Notes under the pieces: model-generated | Seen by the model: the letters and a program-made list of their open reading frames with translations, nothing else | The model's database searches: none | What the model was told of the DNA's origin: nothing | Translations under genes and position numbers: made by a program | Origin: a virus | Virus record (IMG/VR): IMGVR_UViG_3300020205_000663 | Coordinates: 1-20,516 of that record | Length of the DNA stretch: 20,516 nt | Reading direction: 5' to 3' (one strand) | In this document: one piece after another, positions 7,281-12,889 of the stretch | Layout: the number at the start of each line of letters is the position of its first letter | Numbering within the stretch: the first letter of the stretch is position 1

Positions 7281-7793
7281 TTACTTCTTGCTTCCGCCAC
7301 GCTTCATCATCGGCGCCTGCTGCGGAATCATCGGATCTTGCGGAGCTGCAGGAAACCCTCTTGCATTCCCGCCCACGCCACCGGCCGGCATGCCCGGCAT
7401 GCGACCAGTCTGCTGAGCCTGAGCAGCCATCTGGGACAGAATGCCTTCAGCCATCTGCCGCTCTTGCGAAGTCAGCTTTGGCTCTTTTGCCATCGACCGC
7501 TTTTTCGCTGGCGACTTCTTTGCCTTGCCACCGCGCTTCATGGCAGCACTCCCGCCACAGGCGTAGCCATCTTTCTTGCTGGAGGCCATTTCCTGCTTCT
7601 CATGCTTGATCATGGCCTTTGGGGCACCCTTTTTCTCCATGAAAGCAATTTCTTTTTTCATCATGGATTTGGATTCTTTGGCCCCGCCTTCAGCCTTGGA
7701 TGCCGCTTTGCGCACCGCTCCACCGCGCATGTATGCTTTCACCGGCACTTTGCTTGGACCAAACTCAAACTCTTTAACGTATTTGCAGGCCAT
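7281..7793 (-). CDS. Lys/Met/Gly-rich phage protein with repeated KRGG motifs
   Basis: This is a 170-residue, very basic protein starting MACKYVKEFEFGPSKVPVKAY. It carries YMRGG at 21-25, YACGG at 78-81, MKRGG at 85-89 and MKRGGSKK at the C-terminus. A helical segment, MMKKEIAFMEKKGAPKAMIKHEKQEM, runs over about residues 44-69. Residues 89-105 are an almost uninterrupted Lys/Arg/Ala/Ser stretch, and 120-163 are Met/Gln/Pro/Gly-rich and likely disordered. I have seen the KKGAPK-MIKHE phrase in other environmental phages, always unassigned. I start it at 7793 because GGAGA lies five bases upstream; an earlier Met at 7826 would overlap the previous gene. The charge suggests contact with DNA or RNA, perhaps packaged genome ends near the portal, but no function is known. 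Confidence 0.75.
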   Translation of the reverse strand: MACKYVKEFEFGPSKVPVKAYMRGGAVRKAASKAEGGAKESKSMMKKEIAFMEKKGAPKAMIKHEKQEMASSKKDGYACGGSAAMKRGGKAKKSPAKKRSMAKEPKLTSQERQMAEGILSQMAAQAQQTGRMPGMPAGGVGGNARGFPAAPQDPMIPQQAPMMKRGGSKK

Positions 7794-7804
7794 GATCGTC
7801 TCCG

Positions 7805-8209
7805 TCAGGCGTAGGTTTTGATGCACTCAAGGATGATGGCGTACGAGTCTCCAGCAGTAGCATCGTGGGTGCTGAAAGCAATGTCACCATTGCTGCCTGT
7901 ACCCGAATTGTTGCTGATGCCGCCGAACGAGGAGAAATCCATCAAATACGGGCCGTTGGATGTAGCCTGCCATGCCAGCAAATTAACGTCCGCGTCCCAG
8001 AGGATACGAACTTCCATGCCATGAACCGTCATCCAGATCTTGTTGATCTTGACGCCGTTACATGCGTTGCCGGAAGCACTGGGGTTCAGCGTGGAGACAT
8101 CAACTTTGACGACCGCCGTTTCGCCCGTGCCATCCGAAATGTTGGTGTACTTGGCGATGAACAGCCGCTCACCGTCAAGGATGGTTTGTGATGTTACGTT
8201 GTCAGCCAT
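7805..8209 (-). CDS. Phage structural protein of unknown function
   Basis: This is a 134-residue protein starting MADNVTSQTILDGERLFIAKYTNISDG. It is followed by ETAVVKVDVSTLNPS (about 30-44), VKINKIWMTVHGMEVRILWDADVNLLAW and a Gly/Ser-rich stretch, FSSFGGISNNSGTGSNGD, ending in a hydrophobic strand AIILECIKTYA. It reads as a compact beta protein. The opening (VTSQTI-x-DG...T-x-ISDGTGET) is familiar from many marine and freshwater phages next to the capsid gene, where it is usually left as hypothetical or structural. GGAGA five to six bases before the ATG supports the start. It lies just after a terminator-like hairpin and 11 bases before the Lys-rich protein gene. A minor head or head-tail protein is inferred from position only. 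Confidence 0.75.
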   Translation of the reverse strand: MADNVTSQTILDGERLFIAKYTNISDGTGETAVVKVDVSTLNPSASGNACNGVKINKIWMTVHGMEVRILWDADVNLLAWQATSNGPYLMDFSSFGGISNNSGTGSNGDIAFSTHDATAGDSYAIILECIKTYA

Positions 8210-8230
8210 GAGAATCTCCCCAGCGTTGGT

Positions 8231-8258
8231 TTAAAAACCGGAAGGCGTACCCTCCGGT
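8231..8258 (-). terminator. Rho-independent terminator candidate after the Ala/Thr-rich structural gene
   Basis: Read on the minus strand, ACCGGAGG, a five-base loop GTACG, and CCTTCCGGT (one bulged base) are followed by a short T run. It sits six bases after the stop of the gene at 8265-8726 and ends before the ribosome binding site of the gene at 7805-8209. The form is right for an intrinsic terminator; the T run is only four to five bases, so partial read-through is likely. Confidence 0.65.
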
Positions 8259-8264
8259 AAATAT

Positions 8265-8726
8265 TCAGGCAGTGCGTGTGAACACGTACGCTGTTGCGCT
8301 TGAGAACATGAGCGTGAAGCGAGCCAAGCCAGTTACACCAGAAGCAACAGTCAGGTCGCCAAAGCTACCAGCAGTGTCGGCAGCGGCGGTGGACAAGATA
8401 CCGTTTACCGCTACTGCAATTGTTACCGTGTTGGCACCGGCAGTGTTGTCTATGTAAAGGTCAAAGACTGTACCTTGAACCGCACCAAGAGCTGCGCCCA
8501 ACAACGTGCCAGTAGGCAGTGTAATTACAGTAGCGGCAGCGGAGGTAGAAGTGATGTAGCCTTTTGCTACCTGCGCGGCGGTTGCCGTTGCGGTGGCGTT
8601 AATTTCGGCACTGGTAGCGTGAGTGATGCTGCCTGAACCTGCGATATTGCCTGTTACATTGCCTGTTAGGGCACCGATAAAACCATTGGTTGACGTAACT
8701 GGGCCGGAAAAAGTAGTTGAAGCCAT
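8265..8726 (-). CDS. Putative capsid decoration / head fibre protein
   Basis: This is a 153-residue, nearly uncharged protein rich in Ala, Thr, Gly and Val. It opens MASTTFSGPVTSTNGFIGAL with a TGNVTGNIAGSG repeat (residues 21-32), has a central Ala/Thr helix (EINATATATAAQVAKGY), and ends in beta strands: AVQGTVFDLYIDNTAG, VTIAVAVNGILS, GLARFTLMFSSATAYVFTRTA. The SGPVTSTNGF opening occurs in phage head and tail decoration-type proteins. It is the first gene after the major capsid protein, beyond a strong hairpin, so it would be made at a lower level than the capsid. I use the ATG at 8726, which has GAGGA upstream; a Met 14 codons earlier gives an atypical Cys/Arg leader. Decoration is inference from composition and place. 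Confidence 0.7.
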   Translation of the reverse strand: MASTTFSGPVTSTNGFIGALTGNVTGNIAGSGSITHATSAEINATATATAAQVAKGYITSTSAAATVITLPTGTLLGAALGAVQGTVFDLYIDNTAGANTVTIAVAVNGILSTAAADTAGSFGDLTVASGVTGLARFTLMFSSATAYVFTRTA

Positions 8727-8804
8727 TGCAGAATTCCTCTTGCACGAGTTGCCCGTGAGTCTGTGCAACGTCCGTCAGGCCGGTCGCACGGGTTGATGTT
8801 GCCT

Positions 8805-8859
8805 GAAAAGTTTTCCTATCGGGCGGCTTGCTTCAAGAGAAGGGTTGCCGCCCGATAGG
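8805..8859 (-). terminator. Strong hairpin after the major capsid gene
   Basis: CCTATCGGGCGGC (8815-8827) and its perfect complement GCCGCCCGATAGG (8847-8859) form a 13-bp, GC-rich stem with a 19-base loop. On the minus strand the stem is followed by AAAACTTTT. It begins about 15 bases after the capsid stop. A hairpin right after the capsid gene commonly acts as a terminator or mRNA 3'-stabiliser in phages, giving high capsid output. The interrupted T tract makes termination partial rather than certain. Confidence 0.7.
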
Positions 8860-8873
8860 TGTACCGCCTGTTA

Positions 8874-9791
8874 TTACAAGCCCGGCGTGCCCCACAGGTC
8901 GCGCCAGTCCGTCCAGCCCGGGATGTAGCGCTCGGTGGCCTTGTAGCGCATGGAGTCGGTTTCAAAATCACCTTCCATGCTCTTCTCAAGGCTGCGACGC
9001 ATCATCAGCTTCAGGCCATCTGGCACATCGCACTGTACCCACCATGCGGTGGTGGAAGTGATACGTGACAGGTTCGCCTGACCCTTCGGCAGCATACCCA
9101 TCGACTTGATGGGGTTGATGTCGTTGTCGGCACTGCCGCTGCGCAAAGCACTCTTCAGCAAAACTTCTGCTTGGAACACGTTGCTTGGGCCGGTGACGAT
9201 CTGCTGCGGGGTGAGGCGGATACGCTTGCCGTTGTTGTCAACAGCGTTGCGGATCTGGATCAGCATCTGTTCCAGAGAGGTCTGGGACAGAGCCGCTGCA
9301 GTGGCCAGCACGTTGCTGGCCGTAAGGCCGTTGGCCAGCGGGTGCGATGCGCTGTTCAGCACTACACCGTCACCGCCGGTATAACCAGAGGTGAAGGCGC
9401 GGTTCAGAATGTTCGCGCACAGCGTTTCTTTCGTTTCGATCAGCGACTGCGCCAAGTGCTTGGCGTAGGTCTGACCCATGCGGATGTGGTCGCCGTCTTC
9501 TACCAGCACCTTGGTCAGCGCAAAGGCAAGGCCATACACGCGGTAGAGGTAACGCTGGATGAACAGAATGCCGCCACTTTGGTAAGTGACAGGCATGCCG
9601 TCTGGCAGCTCAGGAGCCGCACCAAAACCAAAAAGAACGGGTTCTTCGTGGTAAGAGCGCGGGATGCCTTTCTGCTCGTTGAAAACTTGCTTCCACTCGT
9701 CGGCGCGTTGGTCGTACACGCCGTCGAACGTTTCATTCAGGATGGGCTCAACTACCGCCCGGAAGTCCGTACTGCGCATTGGAGTAGCCAT
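8874..9791 (-). CDS. Major capsid protein (HK97 fold)
   Basis: This is a 305-residue protein. The N-terminus MRSTDFRAVVEPILNETFDGVYDQRADEW is followed by the extended-loop region and a spine helix (DHIRMGQTYAKHLAQSLIETKETLCANILNRAF, about 101-133). The central part has SASHPLANG (147-155), SQTSLEQMLIQIRNAVDNNGKRI (169-191) and a P-domain-like stretch, LTPQQIVTGPSN, with the ADNDINPIKSMGML segment after it. AWWVQCDVPDGL (249-260) near the end is typical of this capsid family. The length is usual for short HK97-fold capsid proteins. AAGGGGG eight bases before the ATG is a strong ribosome binding site, and a 13-bp hairpin follows the stop. Neighbours upstream are a decoration-type protein and, further up, the scaffold. 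I see no protease gene in the window, so the protein may assemble without N-terminal cleavage; this is inference. Confidence 0.92.
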   Translation of the reverse strand: MATPMRSTDFRAVVEPILNETFDGVYDQRADEWKQVFNEQKGIPRSYHEEPVLFGFGAAPELPDGMPVTYQSGGILFIQRYLYRVYGLAFALTKVLVEDGDHIRMGQTYAKHLAQSLIETKETLCANILNRAFTSGYTGGDGVVLNSASHPLANGLTASNVLATAAALSQTSLEQMLIQIRNAVDNNGKRIRLTPQQIVTGPSNVFQAEVLLKSALRSGSADNDINPIKSMGMLPKGQANLSRITSTTAWWVQCDVPDGLKLMMRRSLEKSMEGDFETDSMRYKATERYIPGWTDWRDLWGTPGL

Positions 9792-9804
9792 TTGTCAGAC
9801 CCCC

Positions 9805-10398
9805 TTAGATTGAGTTGACGGCAGCTTTGTAGTGATGTTCGTTGATACGAACAGTCGCCACAATGTAAGCGTCAGTCAATGCGTCGTTGATGTTGAGAGC
9901 CCAACCAGTAATCTGGAACTGACCCGATGTTCCTTGGATCGCTGTCAGATAGGTGTTGCTCAAGCCAGTTGCAGTGGAGCCGCCCGGCGACGCCACAGTC
10001 CAGTCGCACTCTTCGCCCACAGCTGTCTGCACGGTGGTGGCAGGCGAAGGGTTGTTGTACTGAACTTGGAAGATCGTTTCTGGATCATCGTACACCCATG
10101 CAACGATGTCAGTTGCAGTGGTGCCGGTGGGCCAGAACGGGGTCAGGGTGGGCTTGCCAAGCGAGTCGATGTACTGGCAACCAGCAAACACGCCGAGCAG
10201 CGAAATGCTGTCAACAGTGCCAGTGCGCGTGCCATCAGATGTGCCGAGCTGAACAGTACCAGCGTCAACCAGCTTAACTGGATCACCTTGGAAGATGTTC
10301 GCAGCGTAGGTGCTGGCGATAGTGTAGGCTTTCGGACGCATCTGACCACTTGGATGGTAGGAGGGACGAAAGCCGAAGGGTGCATTTGTCGCGGACAT
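9805..10398 (-). CDS. Putative capsid decoration/structural protein
   Basis: This is a 197-residue protein starting MSATNAPFGFRPSYHPSGQM. It continues YTIASTYAANIFQGDPVKLVDAGTVQLG (about 25-52) and TVDSISLLGVFAGCQYIDSLGKP, and ends in a beta-rich region, FQITGWALNINDALTDAYIVATVRINEHHY. The NAPFG-x-RP opening followed by a small beta barrel (A-x-x-IFxGDPVKL...G) marks a widespread phage family encoded next to the major capsid gene and usually annotated as capsid decoration or head structural protein. AAGGAG stands nine bases before the ATG, and the stop is followed within 13 bases by the capsid start, so the two are co-translated. A cement role on the capsid surface is plausible; whether it is essential cannot be told. 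Confidence 0.8.
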   Translation of the reverse strand: MSATNAPFGFRPSYHPSGQMRPKAYTIASTYAANIFQGDPVKLVDAGTVQLGTSDGTRTGTVDSISLLGVFAGCQYIDSLGKPTLTPFWPTGTTATDIVAWVYDDPETIFQVQYNNPSPATTVQTAVGEECDWTVASPGGSTATGLSNTYLTAIQGTSGQFQITGWALNINDALTDAYIVATVRINEHHYKAAVNSI

Positions 10399-10441
10399 AA
10401 TGCGTTTCTCCTTAGCTTAATGAATAAGTTTATGGCGCGAG

Positions 10442-10969
10442 TTAAACTTCGAACTCTGCGTCACGCTCATCCACAATGTCAGCCAAGCCTTCACCCTTTT
10501 GCAACCGAGCGCCTTTTTTCTCAGCTTCGTGAGCAATAGCCTCTGCGGTGTCCCGCAGCTTCTGTTCTTCACGTAGCGGTGCGTCATGATGCGCCTCTTT
10601 CATGTACAGTTTGTACAAGTCTTCGGGCAGCTTGAACGCCAGCATCTCATTTACACCTATCATGCCCACGTAGTCGCCAGTCTTCTGAGTGGCGTATTCC
10701 CAGCCGGGAACTTCTTCCGGCTTGATGGGCTCGTACCCGAGGCGCAAGCGCCCTGCGAGTGAGTCCCGTGGATTCGTCGTGGTCAACCAACAGGTGTGGT
10801 AACCCGGGATCTTCGGCAAGTCCGGCAGTGCGGACTGAAAAAAACTTTGTCTGAACATCTCAACCCGATCACCCTCGGTCAGCTCGCGGCTCTCAGTGAC
10901 GTTACGGTCACCCACTTTGCGATCTTCCCGGGTCTTGCCGACGGATTTCTTGCTACGTATGTCAGTCAT
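10442..10969 (-). CDS. Uncharacterised structural-cluster protein
   Basis: This is a 175-residue, strongly charged protein of unknown function. Residues 1-36 are basic/acidic and probably disordered (RSKKSVGKTREDRKVGDRN). A folded core follows: MFRQSFFQSALPDLPKIPGYHTCWLTTTNP (39-68), LRLGYEPIKPEEVPGWEY and GVNEMLAFKLPEDLYKLYMKEAHHDAPLREEQKL. The C-terminus is helical and acidic, ending DIVDERDAEFEV. The core (PGYH-x-CWLTTTNPRDS...R...GYEP) recurs in phage genomes between scaffold and capsid genes, always without a tested role. AGGAG five bases before the ATG fits this start, and an AT-rich promoter candidate lies just upstream. Being the first gene of the capsid transcription unit, it may assist head assembly or head completion. 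I cannot name it further. Confidence 0.78.
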   Translation of the reverse strand: MTDIRSKKSVGKTREDRKVGDRNVTESRELTEGDRVEMFRQSFFQSALPDLPKIPGYHTCWLTTTNPRDSLAGRLRLGYEPIKPEEVPGWEYATQKTGDYVGMIGVNEMLAFKLPEDLYKLYMKEAHHDAPLREEQKLRDTAEAIAHEAEKKGARLQKGEGLADIVDERDAEFEV

Positions 10970-10989
10970 GGTCGCTCCTACAGCGATTG

Positions 10990-11022
10990 TTTATATTTAC
11001 CAGTGTGAAAAAGCTGATGCAA
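10990..11022 (-). promoter_or_regulatory. Promoter candidate in front of the capsid gene block
   Basis: The 57-base gap between the scaffold stop and the 175-residue gene is AT-rich within GC-rich surroundings. On the minus strand it has TTGCAT, a 17-base spacer, and TAAATATAAA as -10 region (TAAATA, overlapping TATAAA). The -35 match is weak, so this is a candidate only; a phage-modified or phage-encoded polymerase would need other signals. Confidence 0.4.
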
Positions 11023-11027
11023 GTGGT

Positions 11028-12056
11028 TTATCGGCGCGAGCCGTTGGCCTTGTCGTATTCCATGTACTTGCGGATGTACTTCTCGCGCAGCTTGGCGTCA
11101 TCCCAAACATTTGCATCCATCATCGCCTGCTTGCGCTCTGGGCTGATGTACACCTGCTGCCTGCCTGAGCTGCCGCCTGATGCCCTGCCGCCAGACAGTT
11201 GTGGGCCACCTGTTGGTGTGCGCGCCGGCCGGCGGTCGTCATCGCCGTCGTCGTGATCATTCCGCGATTGCTGGCGCTGGAACTTCTCTGGCAGACGACG
11301 CCTCATTCTGGATTCCATCTCGCTCCAGTATTCTGACGAAGCAGGGTCCATGCCTTCGGCCATCAGGGACGAGTCAATGGCATTGACGATTTTGGAGTCT
11401 TCGTCGCCGCCTTGCAGGTCGTACCATGAGTGCTTTTCGATGAATTTCCTCGCCAGCTTTATCTGCTCAGGAGGCAGAATATCTGGTTGTGGCGGGGCAT
11501 TGGCGGCTTGGGCCACGCGCTGGAACTCTGCAGCCTGCTGCGCCTTTACTTGTTGCAGCTGCCTGATGTCGGCAGCGGCCTGATCGCGGTATCGCATCGC
11601 TGCGGTCGCATCTGAGCCGTTGTTGGCAGTGATAGCAGCGGCATGCACATGCTCGGCCTGCCGGTAGCGGTACGCGGCTTCCTGAATGTGCTTGTCGATG
11701 TCCGTCAGCTCGCCCTGACGCTGACGCAGATCAAGTGCTGAGAACTGGCGCTCAAGCTGCTCGTTGCGCTGCTGGAGGAACTTCAGCTCCTTCTGCGAAC
11801 GGTTCTTGGCTTCTTCCTGCCGCAGTTTGCGGTCTTTCTTTTCCTGCCGGCGACGCTCACGAATTTCTTCCCGATCCGTGTCGGTACTGTCGTCATCGTC
11901 ATCGGCCTTTGTGGCGCGATCATCAGCATCGTCGTCATGGTCGTCGTCATCCCGCTTGTCTTTAAGCGAGAGCGTACTGCCTGACTGCTTGCCTTCCACC
12001 ACTTCGATGGGGGAGCCCTTGTCGTCATCTTTGTCATCGATCAATTCATTTGCCAT
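11028..12056 (-). CDS. Scaffolding protein
   Basis: This is a 342-residue, highly charged protein with the classic scaffold layout. An acidic N-terminus runs over residues 7-64 (Asp runs DDDDHDDDADD and DDDDDSTDTD). A long Glu/Arg/Gln-rich coiled-coil follows at about 62-185 (EIRERRRQEKKDRKLRQEE, LQQRNEQLERQF). The middle domain (200-260) has ARKFIEKHSWYDLQGGDED. After a Gly/Ser/Pro linker comes a basic C-terminal helical hairpin, SPERKQAMMDANVWDDAKLREKYIRKY (about 305-331). In P22-type phages the scaffold C-terminal helix-turn-helix binds the coat protein; this matches in place and charge. A near-perfect AAGGAGGTG precedes the ATG, predicting high translation. Position between the portal/co-chaperonin genes and the capsid fits. 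Assignment is by architecture, since scaffolds diverge too far for sequence recall. Confidence 0.82.
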   Translation of the reverse strand: MANELIDDKDDDKGSPIEVVEGKQSGSTLSLKDKRDDDDHDDDADDRATKADDDDDSTDTDREEIRERRRQEKKDRKLRQEEAKNRSQKELKFLQQRNEQLERQFSALDLRQRQGELTDIDKHIQEAAYRYRQAEHVHAAAITANNGSDATAAMRYRDQAAADIRQLQQVKAQQAAEFQRVAQAANAPPQPDILPPEQIKLARKFIEKHSWYDLQGGDEDSKIVNAIDSSLMAEGMDPASSEYWSEMESRMRRRLPEKFQRQQSRNDHDDGDDDRRPARTPTGGPQLSGGRASGGSSGRQQVYISPERKQAMMDANVWDDAKLREKYIRKYMEYDKANGSRR

Positions 12057-12075
12057 GTGACACCTCCTTCAGGTG

Positions 12076-12567
12076 TTAGAGAAACGCTTTCATTTCCAGC
12101 GGGTCGCCGGTTACTTTGCCCACGATGTCGAGATCCGCGAAGATCACAAACATTGCGAACGACTTGTCTGGCAGCTGTACTTCCCACCGATCACCGCCGT
12201 ACTTGGGAACGCGGACGTATTCGCCGGGCTGGCACCAGTTGCCTTCGGGCCATGGCTGCATCGTGTCGCGGTTCTTGAACGCGAGCGGACCCAGCGCAAT
12301 GACCTTGCCGGCCTGCGTGTTCCACTTCTCGGTTTCTTTGGTTTCAGTGTGGAAGATAATGCCGCCAGCCGATTTCAGCTTCGGGCTTCTGATCTGAACC
12401 AGCACGCGGCTACCGAACGGAATAACGCCCGGGTCTGCTTTGGGAAATGCTTGTTCAGTTAGTGTGTTTTCGATCCTTGCCATTACTATCGCACCGCCTG
12501 CCTGATTCTGCTCCACGACTACTGGAACACCATCGAGCCTGACGCGATCTTCACAGGTCGTTGTCAC
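12076..12567 (-). CDS. GroES-like co-chaperonin
   Basis: This is a 163-residue protein with a Cpn10 fold from about residue 48: GVIPFGSRVLVQI, KLKSAGGIIFHTETKE (64-79, equivalent to the GroES mobile loop with GIIF in place of the GIVL that docks on GroEL), AGKVIALGP (87-94), then PGEYVRVPKYGGDRWEV (114-130) and a final strand, FVIFADLDIVGKV. Bacterial GroES is about 97 residues; this one has a ~45-residue N-terminal extension and an insert with WPEGNWCQPG. T4 gp31 is the precedent: a phage GroES analogue that teams with host GroEL to fold the capsid protein. The gene sits between the portal and scaffold genes, as expected for that job. I use a GTG start at 12567, overlapping the previous gene by 17 bases, with an AGGA upstream; an ATG at 12483 is the alternative. 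Confidence 0.88.
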   Translation of the reverse strand: MTTTCEDRVRLDGVPVVVEQNQAGGAIVMARIENTLTEQAFPKADPGVIPFGSRVLVQIRSPKLKSAGGIIFHTETKETEKWNTQAGKVIALGPLAFKNRDTMQPWPEGNWCQPGEYVRVPKYGGDRWEVQLPDKSFAMFVIFADLDIVGKVTGDPLEMKAFL

Positions 12568-12748
12568 CTTCTCTTTCCTCTTTGATCATTGATAAAATTT
12601 CCGCGAGGGCGTAGTCGATCCCGGCCAGCACTCCGCTTGCTGCGCCAAACGTGAACGACGACTTATCCCCCGGACTTCTGAGCGATGACATTGCAAGCTC
12701 GGCCTGTCGCTTCTCCAGCCGCGCCATCAAAACTTTTTCGCTGATCAC
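12551..12748 (-). CDS. Small helical protein, unknown function
   Basis: This is a 65-residue protein reading SEKVLMARLEKRQAELAMSS, then a Ser/Gly loop (RSPGDKSSFTFGAASG), then a second helix, VLAGIDYALAEILSMIKEEREG. It looks like a helical hairpin. The GTG start shares the four bases GTGA with the stop of the 43-residue gene before it, a typical coupled start; a Met seven codons in is the alternative. Its 3' end overlaps the co-chaperonin gene by 17 bases. Tight packing on both sides supports it as a real gene. I know no family. Possible roles are minor head assembly or a co-factor of the co-chaperonin, but nothing in the sequence decides. Confidence 0.65.
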   Translation of the reverse strand: MISEKVLMARLEKRQAELAMSSLRSPGDKSSFTFGAASGVLAGIDYALAEILSMIKEEREGDNDL

Positions 12749-12876
12749 TTGGGTGCTTTCTTTTCGCCCTTGCCTTGCGGAATTGCCATGCCCATCGCGT
12801 AGCGCTTGTGCTGCGGCGTGTTGTCAGCTGATATCTTCACATCGTTGCCCTTTGGTTTGTCGCCTTTCTTCGCCAT
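12745..12876 (-). CDS. 43-residue basic phage protein
   Basis: Translation gives MAKKGDKPKGNDVKISADNT followed by PQHKRYAMGMAIPQGKGEKK and APK. AGGAG lies five to six bases before the ATG and directly follows the portal stop (12890), so the ribosome binding site is well placed. The stop overlaps the next gene's GTG by four bases. The protein is strongly basic with no membrane segment or cysteine. Its good ribosome site, the tight spacing and the absence of an overlapping gene argue that it is translated. The function is unknown; a small nucleic-acid- or portal-associated protein is a guess. Confidence 0.65.
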   Translation of the reverse strand: MAKKGDKPKGNDVKISADNTPQHKRYAMGMAIPQGKGEKKAPK

Positions 12877-12889
12877 GTCACTCTCCTGA

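Noticed and set aside
7794-7826. Upstream Met for the Lys-rich protein
   Set aside because: It would overlap the preceding gene's end and lacks a ribosome site; the ATG at 7793 has GGAGA.
8727-8768. Upstream Met for the Ala/Thr-rich structural gene
   Set aside because: The leader HRLTGNSCKRNSA is unlike the rest of the protein and reads through the GAGGA ribosome site used by the ATG at 8726.
9171-9818. 215-codon plus-strand open frame
   Set aside because: Antisense to the major capsid gene, whose reading frame is certain.
11830-12050. GTC/ATC trinucleotide-rich tract
   Set aside because: It encodes the Asp-rich N-terminus of the scaffold; codon-level low complexity, not a microsatellite with exact units.
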